Assembly (NCBI RefSeq): GCF_001612985.1
Contig: NZ_BDBM01000006.1
Span: 186,001 to 250,000, forward strand
Source of the DNA: Nocardia gamkensis NBRC 108242
Lineage (GTDB): Bacteria; Actinomycetota; Actinomycetes; Mycobacteriales; Mycobacteriaceae
DNA: 64,000 nucleotides
Direction of reading: 5' to 3'
The notes under the pieces are model-generated. The model did not search any database and had not been told where the DNA came from. It saw nothing but the letters and a program-made list of their open reading frames with translations. Shown piece after piece: positions 36,266 through 44,987 of the stretch. The translations under genes and the position numbers were made by a program. How positions within the stretch are numbered: the first letter of the stretch is position 1; the number at the start of each line of letters is the position of its first letter.

Positions 36266-37764
36266 TGGTGCTTCCTTCCGTGCAGAATCGCCACGAGCAG
36301 GTCGGCGATCGCGTCCGCGCGATGGTCTCGCCGGAACGAGGTGAGCGGCAGCGGGGACGGGAAGCGCTGGCGCGTGGTGGCTTTGGCGTAGGTGAATTCC
36401 CGGAGGCCGTCCGGGCCGTGCACGCGGCCGAAGCCCGAGGCGCCCACACCGCCGAGCGGCAGAGCGGGGATGGTGGCGTGTGCGACGAAGGCGTTGATCG
36501 AGGTGCCGCCCGCGCGGATGCGGTCGGCGATCTCGCGCCCGTGGCGGCGGGCGAAGACGGTGCCGCCCAGCCCGTACGCGCCGCGGTTGACCAACTCGAC
36601 GGCCTCGTCCATGTCCCGGACCCTGGTCACCGTCAGGGTGGGACCGAAGGTCTCCTCCGTCACCGCGGCCGCGTCCTCGGGGACGTCGACCAGGATGGTC
36701 GGCTGGACGAACTGGCGATCGATCGTGTCCGGGCCGCCGAGCACGGCTCGCGCGCCGCGCGCGACGGCGTCCTCGATGTGGCGGCGGATGATCGAAAGCT
36801 GTTTCGGCATGGTGATGGGTCCGATTCGCGAGCCCTCGCCACCCGCCTCGATCTCGGCCGCCGCCGCCACCAGCTTCGTGAGGAACTCGTCGTAGACATC
36901 GGCATGGACGTACACGCGCTCGACGGCCAGACAGGTCTGCCCCGCGTTGGACAACCCGCCCCAGACCGCCGCGTCGGCGGCGGCGGCGAGATCGGCGTCG
37001 GCGTCCACGATGAGCGCGTCCTTGCCGCCGCACTCCATCAGCACCGGCGTGAGATTCTCCGCGCAGGCGGCCATGACGAGCTTGCCGGTGGCGGTGGAAC
37101 CGGTGAACCCGATCTTGCCGACTTCGCTGCGGCACAACGCGTTCCCGGTATCGCCGAGCCCGGTGATCACCTGGAGTACCGGCTCGGCGGGCGCGGTGCG
37201 GGCGAAGGCCTGCGCGAGCCACAGCCCGACGCCGGGGGTGTACTCGCTGGGTTTGAATACCACGGCGTTTCCGGCGGCCAGCGCGAACGAGATGGAACCG
37301 AGCGGAGTGAAGACCGGGTAGTTCCACGGGCCGATGACGCCGACCACCCCGAGGGGACGGTATTCGACCGTGGCCGCGTGGTTGAACGTCAGCAGGCTCG
37401 ACGGCACGCTACGGCGCCCGAGTACCTTCTCGGCGTTGCGCGCCGCCCACCGCAGGTGTTCGAGTGCCATGGCGATCTCGAGCTTGGCGTCGGAGATCGG
37501 CTTGCCCATCTCGCGGTGGATCACCTCGGCCAATTCCGCACGGCCCGAGGCGATCTCGCCGCGCCAGGCGTCCAGGTGCCGCGCGCGCCCGGCGAAGCCG
37601 AGGTCGCGCCACCAGGCCGCGGCCCGGTGAGCCGTGGCCACGGCGGCATCGACGGCATGGCGGTCGTGGACCGGGTAGGTGCCGACCACCGCGCCGGTGG
37701 CCGGGTCGTGCACATCGAAGGTCGACACCGCGGACGGTGCGGGGTGGCCGGTCGAGACGCTCAT
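36262..37764 (-). CDS. Aldehyde dehydrogenase
   Basis: About 500 residues, NAD(P)-dependent oxidation of an aldehyde to an acid. ATG 37764 is chosen; an in-frame TTG six bases earlier is nearer to AAAGGGA and is possible. Catalytic residues by ALDH rules, numbered from the ATG: Asn148 (GPWNYP), Glu244 (LMECGGKDA) and Cys278 (SNAGQTC). GFTGSTATGK is the cofactor loop, EETFGPTLTV the usual C-terminal block, and ALPLGGVGASGFGRVHG the end signature. It is the third gene of the coupled operon, 30 bases after the ferredoxin reductase gene and overlapping the monooxygenase gene. Confidence 0.94.
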   Translation of the reverse strand: MSVSTGHPAPSAVSTFDVHDPATGAVVGTYPVHDRHAVDAAVATAHRAAAWWRDLGFAGRARHLDAWRGEIASGRAELAEVIHREMGKPISDAKLEIAMALEHLRWAARNAEKVLGRRSVPSSLLTFNHAATVEYRPLGVVGVIGPWNYPVFTPLGSISFALAAGNAVVFKPSEYTPGVGLWLAQAFARTAPAEPVLQVITGLGDTGNALCRSEVGKIGFTGSTATGKLVMAACAENLTPVLMECGGKDALIVDADADLAAAADAAVWGGLSNAGQTCLAVERVYVHADVYDEFLTKLVAAAAEIEAGGEGSRIGPITMPKQLSIIRRHIEDAVARGARAVLGGPDTIDRQFVQPTILVDVPEDAAAVTEETFGPTLTVTRVRDMDEAVELVNRGAYGLGGTVFARRHGREIADRIRAGGTSINAFVAHATIPALPLGGVGASGFGRVHGPDGLREFTYAKATTRQRFPSPLPLTSFRRDHRADAIADLLVAILHGRKHQ

Positions 37765-37794
37765 AGACAACGCTGTCCCTTTCGTGTGGTGGTC

Positions 37795-38847
37795 TCAGAG
37801 GTCGACCACGAGGTGGTCGCCCGCAGCGCGGGAGACGCAGACCAGCATCTGGTTCTCGCGCTCGGCGGCGGTGAGCACGCGGTCACGGTGGTCGACGGCG
37901 CCGGAGACGACCGCGACCTTGCAGGTGCCGCAGAAACCCTGGCGGCAGGAGTAGGGGGTATCAGGCAGCGCGCGGTGGATCGCGGTGAGCGCCGTTTCGT
38001 CGGCCGCGACCCGGACGGTGGTGCCGGTGCGGGCCAAGGTGAGGTCGAATTCCGCGCCGTCGGCGACCGGGAGCGCGGAGAACCGTTCGGTGTGCAGCGA
38101 GCCGGTCGGGTTGAGTTCGAACATGCACCGCTGCGCCGCCTCCAGCATCGGTGGCGGCCCGCACACGTACACTGCCGCGCCGGGTTCGGCGCGCGACAAC
38201 AGGGCGGCGACATCAGGTGGTCCGAATTCGTCGTCCGGCCTGACCTCGGCATCGGGGAGGTCGGCGAGGAACGGCATGGTGGCGCGCGAGCGGCCGACGT
38301 ACACCAGGCGCCCACGGGCACCCGCGGCCTGGACCATGGGTTTGATCGGCGTGATGCCGATGCCACCGGCCAGGAACAGATACGACGGCGCCTCGACGAA
38401 GGTGAAGGCGTTGCGCGGCCCGCGAATCCGCAGACTGTCGCCGACTCGCAGCGATCGGTGTATCTCGCGGGACCCGCCGCCGCCCTCCGGGATGAGCCGC
38501 ACCGCGATGCGATACCGGAACCGGTCGCTCGGGTCGCCGCACAGGGAGTACTGACGCTGGCGTCCCGAGGGCAGGAAGACGTCCACGTGAGCGCCCGGCC
38601 GCCACGCGGGCAGTGGACCGCCCCCGGCGGCGCGCAACGTCAGGCCGACCACGTCGGCGGCAGGCCGATCGATCGCGGCGATGGTGGTGTCGAAATCGAA
38701 TCCCGTGCCGCGCACCATGTTCGGGCGCGACAGCAGCGGCGCGGCGCGTCCGGCGACGAACACCTTCCGGTAGATGTCCATGACATCGCCGATCAGCCGC
38801 AGTCCCGCCGGCGCCGGGCGGTCGGTCACGGTAGGCGCTCCGCTCAT
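37795..38847 (-). CDS. Ferredoxin reductase with C-terminal 2Fe-2S domain
   Basis: A 350-residue FMN/FAD-NAD-2Fe-2S electron-transfer protein. The ATG at 38847 overlaps the stop of the upstream hydrolase gene. The FNR part has PGAHVDVFLPSGRQRQYSLCGDP (flavin), FLAGGIGITPIKPM (nucleotide) and VYVCGPPPMLEAA. The C-terminal plant-type ferredoxin domain has PYSCRQGFCGTCKVAVVSG plus a later Cys (QMLVCVS), the C-x4-C-x2-C...C pattern. This layout occurs in reductases for oxygenases. It likely feeds electrons to the ferritin-like di-iron protein encoded just upstream. Confidence 0.93.
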   Translation of the reverse strand: MSGAPTVTDRPAPAGLRLIGDVMDIYRKVFVAGRAAPLLSRPNMVRGTGFDFDTTIAAIDRPAADVVGLTLRAAGGGPLPAWRPGAHVDVFLPSGRQRQYSLCGDPSDRFRYRIAVRLIPEGGGGSREIHRSLRVGDSLRIRGPRNAFTFVEAPSYLFLAGGIGITPIKPMVQAAGARGRLVYVGRSRATMPFLADLPDAEVRPDDEFGPPDVAALLSRAEPGAAVYVCGPPPMLEAAQRCMFELNPTGSLHTERFSALPVADGAEFDLTLARTGTTVRVAADETALTAIHRALPDTPYSCRQGFCGTCKVAVVSGAVDHRDRVLTAAERENQMLVCVSRAAGDHLVVDL

Positions 38848-39737
38848 CGGTTCGCCGCCCGCGCGGCAGGCGAGTGCGCCAGATAGCGCAGGGCGTTGTC
38901 CATCGGCCCCAACTGGGACGGATGGAAGCCCGGCCGCAGGTACCGCGGCATCTCGGTGAAGAAGACCGTCCATTTCGGGATGACGCCGCGCCGGGTCGCG
39001 CTCCAGAACTGCAGACCCCAGAACCGGCCTTTCCGCGGCGACGGGTCCTTGCGGTACAGATAGGCGGTCGAGACGATGAACAGCGGCAGCAATGTCGCGC
39101 TGGCCAGAAGCGCCGTGCGGGCCTTGCGCGCGTAGCTGCCGTCGAGATGCATGAACGCGTCGTAGACGACGCTGCGATGCTCCACCTCTTCGGCGCCGTG
39201 CCACCGCACCAGGTCCAGCATCGCCGGGTGCATGCCCTTGGCTTCGAGGATGTCGGCGTTGAGCAGCCATTCCCCGAGGACCGCGGTGTAGTGCTCCATG
39301 CCCGCGAACAGGCCGAGCCGTTCCTTGAGCCACTCCTCCCGGGCGCGCCCGGTCAGGCCGTGGTCACCCAGGATGCGATCGACCAGCCAGCCGACCTTGG
39401 TGACATACGACTCGACGTCCAAGCCGATGGATTGCAGATGCCTGCGCGCGGCCTCGTGGCTGCTCGCGTGCATGGTCTCCTGCCCGATGAACCCCGTCAC
39501 CTCCTCCCGTAACCGCTCGTCGTCGATGTGCGGGAGGGCCTCGGCCAGCGCCTGCGCCATGGCTCGTTCCCCTTCGGGCAGCACCAGGTGCATGACATTG
39601 ACGATGTGGGTGGCCAAGGCCTCGCCCGGCACGTAGTGCATGGGCACCGAATCGAAATCGAAATGGACGTCGCGCGCATGGATGGCATGCGCTTCGTCGC
39701 GATACCGGCGCTCCGACGCGCCTGCCTGCTCAGCCAT
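38844..39737 (-). CDS. PF10118-type 'metal-dependent hydrolase', ferritin-like di-iron protein
   Basis: A 297-residue protein, first gene of the operon, ATG 39737. The family is annotated as a predicted metal-dependent hydrolase. The helical metal motifs are visible: LPEGERAMAQAL, GQETMHASSHEAARRHL (E-x2-H), GMEHYTAVLGEWLL (E-H) and GAEEVEHRSVVYDAFMHL (E-x2-E-H). They read like a ferritin/di-iron oxygenase fold. A hydrophobic stretch (TALLASATLLPLFIVSTAYLY) near 210-230 could touch the membrane. Coupling to a ferredoxin reductase supports an oxygenase or desaturase role over hydrolysis; this is inference. Confidence 0.87.
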   Translation of the reverse strand: MAEQAGASERRYRDEAHAIHARDVHFDFDSVPMHYVPGEALATHIVNVMHLVLPEGERAMAQALAEALPHIDDERLREEVTGFIGQETMHASSHEAARRHLQSIGLDVESYVTKVGWLVDRILGDHGLTGRAREEWLKERLGLFAGMEHYTAVLGEWLLNADILEAKGMHPAMLDLVRWHGAEEVEHRSVVYDAFMHLDGSYARKARTALLASATLLPLFIVSTAYLYRKDPSPRKGRFWGLQFWSATRRGVIPKWTVFFTEMPRYLRPGFHPSQLGPMDNALRYLAHSPAARAANR

Positions 39738-39770
39738 GCCCCGACCCTACATAGCTACAAATCGTATTGC

Positions 39771-39805
39771 AATGTTGCAGCAACAACTCGGTTCGAATGT
39801 TGCAG
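39771..39805. promoter_or_regulatory. Operator between TetR gene and catabolic operon
   Basis: TGTTGCAGCAACA (39773-39785) is a perfect palindrome with 6-base arms, and the 10-mer AATGTTGCAG at 39771-39780 recurs at 39796-39805. They sit between the divergent starts 39737 and 39834, where a TetR dimer pair would block both promoters. The upstream ATTGCAAT (39766-39773) adds another symmetric element. Confidence 0.7.
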
Positions 39806-39833
39806 GAGGGGGCGGTTTTGCTAGCGTTGGCCT

Positions 39834-40466
39834 ATGCCCACCGCCTCGAAGGCCGCCGCGAGCAGCGACAACGTCGCCGGAACCCTGGTCACCCGGATCT
39901 TGGACGCGGCTCTGGTGCAGTTCGAGCAGGTCGGCGTCAAGAAGACGACGATCGAGGAAGTGGCCCGGAAGGCGGGTGTGGACCGGGTGACGGTCTACCG
40001 CCACGTCGGAGGCCGCGACGACCTGGTGCAAGCCGTGATCAGTCGGGAGGTGGCCGCGGTGCTCGCCGAGATCACCGAGATCGCCGACCGTCACGACGAC
40101 CTCGGCGATCTGGTCGCCGACATCTTCGTCACCGTCATCACCCGCTGGCGCACGAACCCGCTGGTCGAACGCATGCTGGCGCTGGAACCGGCGCGCGTGG
40201 TCCTCAAACTCACCGTCGACGGCGCGGGTCCGTTCGCGATGTCCGTGCACACGACCGATGTCGCGCTCCAGCGTGCCGTCGAGCGGGGGATCCTCCCGCC
40301 CGCTACGGATCTGACCACTCGCGCCGAGATCGTGTGCCGGATCGTCCACTCGCTGATCCTCGCGCCGCACGGTCTCACCGAACTCCGAACCGACGAGCAA
40401 CTCGGCGATTTCGCGCGAACGTACCTCGTACCGGTAGTGGCCGGACCCGACGCCGTGTCCGGCTGA
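39834..40466 (+). CDS. TetR family transcriptional regulator
   Basis: A 210-residue repressor starting at ATG 39834. The HTH is at residues about 20-66: ILDAALVQFEQVGVKKTTIEEVARKAGVDRVTVYRHVGGRDDLVQAVI. The C-terminal ligand domain is unremarkable (VERMLALEPARVVLKLTVDGAG). It is divergent from the six-gene monooxygenase operon with a clear operator between, so it is most likely its repressor, released by a pathway intermediate. Confidence 0.91.
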   Translation: MPTASKAAASSDNVAGTLVTRILDAALVQFEQVGVKKTTIEEVARKAGVDRVTVYRHVGGRDDLVQAVISREVAAVLAEITEIADRHDDLGDLVADIFVTVITRWRTNPLVERMLALEPARVVLKLTVDGAGPFAMSVHTTDVALQRAVERGILPPATDLTTRAEIVCRIVHSLILAPHGLTELRTDEQLGDFARTYLVPVVAGPDAVSG

Positions 40467-41227
40467 CACCCGGGCGCATCCGGTCGGTGAAGCCGGCACG
40501 CAGATGTGCCGCGGGCGAATCCTCCGTTCCGGCGCGGCTTCCCGGTCGTGCACCTTCGACCGGCGGTCGATCGTGAGCCGGTGAATCCGTTGCATCTACC
40601 CCGATCCGGGCGACGGATACGCAGGAATTCACCCGAGCGATGCTCGGGCCGCTGAAGGGCGGAGTCGGTTTCTCCGCGCGCCTGTGGCGTCGCCGCTCCG
40701 AGCCGGAGTCGGCGGCCGGTCGCGTGTTCCTCTTTCTCGGTGTGTTTCAGTCGATTTCGGAGGTCCGCCGACGACATCGATCGCTCGGATCGTGTCTTGT
40801 GATGTGCCGTTGCCGAGCGCCCCGACGAACCTGTACTCGCGGTCACGCGCTCAGCCGACGGAGCGCTCAGGGTGTGGTGTGAACAGCCGGGCCCGGGACC
40901 TCGCGCGGGGTTCGGCGGGACGCCGACATGTCCTCCAGCCTGGAACGATGCGGATCTACGCCGGTTCCGCTGGATAGCGAAAGGTGTGCTGTTCGGCTCG
41001 GTAATCGAGGTTCGAACCCTGCGCCGCAGGTTGTCGAGCAGCCGTGGACGGGTCGCCGGGCATCGTCCCGCTGGTCGTGTCACGAAGCCTTTTGTGGTGG
41101 GGCGGCAAGCTTCTGGCCTGCCTCGGGGGACCGAATACCCAGCTCGATGATCTTGCCATCCGCAGCGCTTCAGCCAACGAAGAGTTCAGGTAGCTCAATG
41201 TTGACTATGCGCTGTGAAGGAGGCGGG
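40467..41227. other. Intergenic region of about 760 bases
   Basis: Between the TetR gene and the second monooxygenase gene. Open frames here are low-complexity and lack ribosome sites. One GGTTCGAACCC near 41009-41022 looks like a tRNA T-loop, but no complete cloverleaf can be built around it on either strand. A promoter for the downstream gene is expected near its 3' end. Nothing else was seen. Confidence 0.5.
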
Positions 41228-42793
41228 GTGGCAAACGCGATGACCTGCGAGGTGGCTGTCGTCGGTGCGGGGTTCGGCGGCATCGGGATGGGAGTCGGGT
41301 TGCGGCGGGCCGGGATCACCGATTTCGTGATCTTCGAGCGGGGTGGCGACGTGGGCGGGGTCTGGCGGGACAACACCTATCCGGGGTGCTCCTGTGATGT
41401 GCCGTCCCACTTGTATTCGTTTTCGTTCGCCCCTTACCGCAGCCGGCGCACCCGGTTTCCGCGCCAGTCGGAGATCCTGGAGTACCTGCGCCAGGTCGCC
41501 GCCGACCACGGCTTGGCGCCGCACCTGAGATTGAGCACCGGGATCAGCGAGGCCACCTATCTGGAAGACCAGGGCAGCTGGGAACTGACCACCTCCGATG
41601 GCCAGCGCGTGTTCGCCCGCGTGGTGATCTTCGCCGTCGGACAGTTGCACCGGCCGAACGTTCCCGACATCGCCGGACGGGCGGATTTCGCGGGACCGTC
41701 CTTCCATTCCGCGCGGTGGGACCACGGCCAGAACCTACGTGGGGTGGACGTGGCCGTGATCGGCACGGGCTCGAGCGCGGCACAGATGCTGCCGACCTTG
41801 GCCGCGACCGCCCGCCACGTCCGCGTCTTCCAGCGCACACCGCACTGGGTACTGCCCAAACCGTCGGCCGATTTCGGACCGCTCGCCCGAACGGCGCTGC
41901 GGCTGCCCGGCGCCCACCGTCTCTACCGCCGAGCCCTGTACTACGGTGCCGACGTCGTGCTCGCGCCGATCATGCGCCGGGGTTGGTCGGCGCGTCCCGC
42001 CCAATGGGCTGCCCGACGGTATCTGCACAGCCGGATCGAGGACCCACGGCTGCGCGCGAAACTCACACCCGACTATCCGCTCGGGGGCAAGCGCATCATC
42101 TTCGACAGCGACTACTACTCGACGCTGACCCGGGACAACGTCGAGCTGGTGACCGCCCCGATCGCCCGGATCACCCGCGACGGACTGCTCACCACCGACG
42201 GCGCGCACCATCGGGCCGACGTCATCATCTACGCCACCGGCTTCCGCGCCCCGGAATTCCTGGTTCCGATCACCGTGCGCGGACGCGGGGGAGTCCTCCT
42301 GCACGACCAATGGCGCTCGGGCGCGACAGCGCTGCTGGGGGTGGCGGTCCCCGGGTTTCCGAACGCCTTCCTGATCGCCGGCCCGAACAGCTTCAATCCC
42401 GCGGGAAGTAATCCGGGGATGAAAGAATGCCAGATCGACTACATCATTCGTTGCCTGCGCTGGCGTGACCGGATCGGCGCCGCCACGATCGAAGTCCGCG
42501 CGTCCGCGATGCGGACACACCAGGAGTGGATCGAGCGAGCTATCGCGAAGACGGTCTGGCCCGCCGTGGGACCGAGTTGGTACAAGCACGACAGTGGGCG
42601 CGTCACCAATCCGTGGCCTGCCTCGGCCCGCACGTTCTACCGCGCTATGCGGCGGCCGCCGTCCGAATCGTTCGGCACCGTTGCGTCCGATCCGGCCACG
42701 CCGGATCGGAAGCGCCCGAAACGAGTGAAGTGGACGAGGAATTCCGCGCCGTCGGTGCAATCCGAAGAACCGACGGTGATCCGCGCCGAATGA
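41228..42793 (+). CDS. Flavin monooxygenase, Baeyer-Villiger type (second copy)
   Basis: A 521-residue class B monooxygenase. GTG 41228 has AAGGAGG four bases away; ATG 41240 is an alternative. FAD motif GAGFGGIG (13-20), TYPGCSCDVPSHLYSFSF, fingerprint FAGPSFHSARWD (154-165), NADPH GTGSSA and IIYATGF. It is clearly paralogous to the monooxygenase at 34.8-36.3 kb but diverges in the C-terminal third, with a basic tail (PDRKRPKRVKWTRN). It is a single-gene unit; substrate unknown, presumably a ketone. Confidence 0.91.
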   Translation: MANAMTCEVAVVGAGFGGIGMGVGLRRAGITDFVIFERGGDVGGVWRDNTYPGCSCDVPSHLYSFSFAPYRSRRTRFPRQSEILEYLRQVAADHGLAPHLRLSTGISEATYLEDQGSWELTTSDGQRVFARVVIFAVGQLHRPNVPDIAGRADFAGPSFHSARWDHGQNLRGVDVAVIGTGSSAAQMLPTLAATARHVRVFQRTPHWVLPKPSADFGPLARTALRLPGAHRLYRRALYYGADVVLAPIMRRGWSARPAQWAARRYLHSRIEDPRLRAKLTPDYPLGGKRIIFDSDYYSTLTRDNVELVTAPIARITRDGLLTTDGAHHRADVIIYATGFRAPEFLVPITVRGRGGVLLHDQWRSGATALLGVAVPGFPNAFLIAGPNSFNPAGSNPGMKECQIDYIIRCLRWRDRIGAATIEVRASAMRTHQEWIERAIAKTVWPAVGPSWYKHDSGRVTNPWPASARTFYRAMRRPPSESFGTVASDPATPDRKRPKRVKWTRNSAPSVQSEEPTVIRAE

Positions 42794-42796
42794 GCG

Positions 42797-42810
42797 GGCT
42801 CGGCCGAGCC
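42797..42810. terminator. Short palindromic hairpin between convergent genes
   Basis: GGCTCGGCCGAGCC is a perfect palindrome just after the monooxygenase stop (42793) and before the VOC gene's stop (42854). The loop is tight and there is no T-run; a weak terminator call. Confidence 0.45.
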
Positions 42811-42853
42811 GCGCTCGCACCACTACGTCGGTGTCCGTGTCGGCTCGGTCGCG

Positions 42854-43207
42854 TCACGGCTGGGCAGTGATCGGTTCGTAGAGCGCGATGTGCCAGACGG
42901 AACCGGGTGTCGGCCGTATGACGGCGCGGCGCTCGTGCGGTCCGGTGACCGGTTGCGCTACCTCGAAACCCCCGGTGCGCAACCGGTTGAGCGCGAGATC
43001 CAGATCGTCCACCTTGATCGCGAGGAACGGGGTGTCGTCGTCGCGGTCGGTGCCCGCGAGCATGACCCGGACGCCATTGCTGTCGAACTGGGCCCAGCGG
43101 TCGCCGTCCACCACGGTGGGCCCGGCGCCGAAGACGGCGGTCAGCAGTGCCACGGTGGTGGGCAGGTCGTCGGTGGGGTAGGCGGGGCCGATTCGCTGGA
43201 TCGTCAT
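42854..43207 (-). CDS. VOC family (glyoxalase/bleomycin-resistance fold) protein
   Basis: A 117-residue protein with the paired beta-alpha-beta3 VOC fold: TIQRIGPAYPTDDLPTTVALLTAVFG, WAQFDSNGVRVMLAG, DDTPFLAIKVDDLDLALNRLRTGGFEV and GSVWHIALYEP. ATG 43207 is chosen over an extension to 43258. It is the last gene of the LLM/SDR/esterase run, 31 bases after the esterase. The metal-site residues of true glyoxalases are not all obvious, so the activity is open. Confidence 0.78.
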   Translation of the reverse strand: MTIQRIGPAYPTDDLPTTVALLTAVFGAGPTVVDGDRWAQFDSNGVRVMLAGTDRDDDTPFLAIKVDDLDLALNRLRTGGFEVAQPVTGPHERRAVIRPTPGSVWHIALYEPITAQP

Positions 43208-43238
43208 CTGTGCTCCGTAACAGTGTGTGCGGGCTCGG

Positions 43239-44177
43239 TCAGGGACGGTAGGCGGCACGAATGGCCGAGTATGCGGCGGTGTTCGCCAGTACCGCCTCGG
43301 GCAGGGCGTCGGCCATGCTCATGAAGCCGTGGAACATCCCGTCGTATCGGTGGATCTCGGCCGCGACACCGGCTCGCCTCAGCCGCTGCCCGTAGTCTTC
43401 GCCCTCATCGCGCAGTGGATCGAATTCGGCGGTGACGATGTGCGCGGGCGGGAGTCCGGACAGGTCGGCGCCGAGCGGGTCGGCGTACGGGTCGGCGCCG
43501 TCGTTAGAGCCCAGGTATTGGCGCCAGTACCAGCGCAGGTGCGCGGCGGTGGTGAAATAGCCCTCGGCGTTCTCCCGGTAGGACGCGCTGTCGCAGGCCG
43601 GGTCGAGCATGGGATACAGCAGCAGCTGCCGGGCGATCTGGGGGCCGCGGCGATCTCGTGCCATCAACGCCGTCACGGCGGCGAGGTTGCCGCCGGCGCT
43701 GTCCCCCGCCACCACGAGGCGGGCTGGATCGCCGCCCAGCGAGCCGATGTGGTCGGCGACCCAGCACAGCGCCGCGTACGCGTCCTCGGCCGCCGCGGGA
43801 AACCGGTGTTCGGGCGCCTGCCGGTAGTCCACCGACACCACGACCGCGTCCGCTCCGACGGCCATGGCCCGGCAGAACCGGTCATGGCTGTCGAGGCCGC
43901 AGATCACGAACCCACCACCGTGGCAGAAGACCACCGTCGGAGCCGGCACCACGGCGGCGGCGGGCCGATAGATCCGGACCCGGACCTCGGGTGCGCCCGG
44001 TGGACCCGGGATGCGCCGCTCCCACACCTGGGCGACCGGGATCGGCTCCGCGGGCGGTGCGGCACGCGCGGCGAGCAGCCGCCGTGCCTCGGTGGCGTCG
44101 AGCACTTCGGTGCCCAACGCGGGAAACGCCGCGCTTGCGGCATCGACGACCACCTGCGCTTCGGGTGTCAGCGGCAT
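43239..44177 (-). CDS. Alpha/beta hydrolase of the HSL (LipH/LipN) esterase family
   Basis: A 312-residue carboxylesterase. Oxyanion motif HGGGFVICG, nucleophile GDSAGGNLAA (Ser in GDSAG), acid EFDPLRDEG and base His in DGMFHGFMSM form a complete catalytic set. No signal peptide, so it is cytosolic. In the operon it comes 16 bases after the SDR. It may open a lactone made by a Baeyer-Villiger step elsewhere in the cluster, which is inference. Confidence 0.93.
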   Translation of the reverse strand: MPLTPEAQVVVDAASAAFPALGTEVLDATEARRLLAARAAPPAEPIPVAQVWERRIPGPPGAPEVRVRIYRPAAAVVPAPTVVFCHGGGFVICGLDSHDRFCRAMAVGADAVVVSVDYRQAPEHRFPAAAEDAYAALCWVADHIGSLGGDPARLVVAGDSAGGNLAAVTALMARDRRGPQIARQLLLYPMLDPACDSASYRENAEGYFTTAAHLRWYWRQYLGSNDGADPYADPLGADLSGLPPAHIVTAEFDPLRDEGEDYGQRLRRAGVAAEIHRYDGMFHGFMSMADALPEAVLANTAAYSAIRAAYRP

Positions 44178-44193
44178 CCGGCTCGCTCCTCCG

Positions 44194-44952
44194 CTAGTGC
44201 CGGGCGTCCGGTGGCAGGAACTTGCCCGCCGCCAAGCCGCCGTCGATCGTCACTTCGGCGCCGGTGATGTAGGCCGAGGCGTCGGAGGCCAGGAACGCGA
44301 CCAGTTCGGCGACCTCTTCCGGTACGCCGGTGCGTTGCAGCGGCAAGGACGGGAAGCTGCCCGGCCCGGTGGTCAGGTACGGGACCATCGGCGTCGCGAT
44401 CGGGCCGGGGTGCACCGAGTTGACCCGGATCGCGGCCGGGCCCAGCTCGAGCGCGGCGGTCTTGGTCAGGCCGCGCAGACCCCATTTCGAGGAGCCGTAG
44501 GCGGCGTGACCCATCAGCCCTTCCAGGCCCGCTTGCGAGGAGATGTTGACGATCGAGCCGCCGCCCGCCCGCGTCATCGGACCGACCGCTGCCCGGATGC
44601 CGCGGAACGCCCCGATCAGGTTGACGCGCAGAATGCGCTCGAATTCCTCCGGCGTGGTCTCGGCCAGCGGCTTCGCGGTGTAGATGGCGGCGTTGTTCAC
44701 CAGGACATCCAGCTTGCCGAACGCCGAGACCGCCTCGGCCGCGGCGGCTTCCCAGTCCTCGCCGCTGCCGACGTCGTGCCGCACGAAACGTGCGGCGGCG
44801 CCGAGCGATTCGGCCAGCCGGGTGCCTTCTTCCTCCAGAACGTCGGTGATCACCACGCGGGCGCCGCGCTGCACGAACAGCCGCGCCTCGGCGGCGCCCT
44901 GTCCCCGGGCCGCGCCGGTGATCAGGGCGACCTTTCCACTCAGGTCAACCAT
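44194..44952 (-). CDS. SDR family oxidoreductase
   Basis: A 252-residue classical SDR from ATG 44952 with GAGGAG upstream. ITGAARGQGAAEARLF is the nucleotide motif, VNNAAIY the NNAG block, and NISSQAGLEGLMGHAAYGSSKWG supplies Ser-Tyr-Lys. The family resembles 3-alpha/20-beta-hydroxysteroid dehydrogenases. It lies second in the operon after the LLM gene (35-base gap). Confidence 0.92.
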   Translation of the reverse strand: MVDLSGKVALITGAARGQGAAEARLFVQRGARVVITDVLEEEGTRLAESLGAAARFVRHDVGSGEDWEAAAAEAVSAFGKLDVLVNNAAIYTAKPLAETTPEEFERILRVNLIGAFRGIRAAVGPMTRAGGGSIVNISSQAGLEGLMGHAAYGSSKWGLRGLTKTAALELGPAAIRVNSVHPGPIATPMVPYLTTGPGSFPSLPLQRTGVPEEVAELVAFLASDASAYITGAEVTIDGGLAAGKFLPPDARH

Positions 44953-44987
44953 GTCGAACTCCTCGTTGTCGTCGGCGATCGCCGAGA

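Noticed and set aside
36266..37327. Extension of the monooxygenase frame by 354 codons upstream
   Set aside because: It overlaps the aldehyde dehydrogenase gene in another frame and reads as low-complexity Arg/Gly; the GTG at 36265 with GTGA overlap is a normal start.
41005..41030. tRNA-like T-loop GGTTCGAACCC
   Set aside because: Stem pairing fails beyond three base pairs and no D-arm, anticodon arm or acceptor stem could be placed on either strand.
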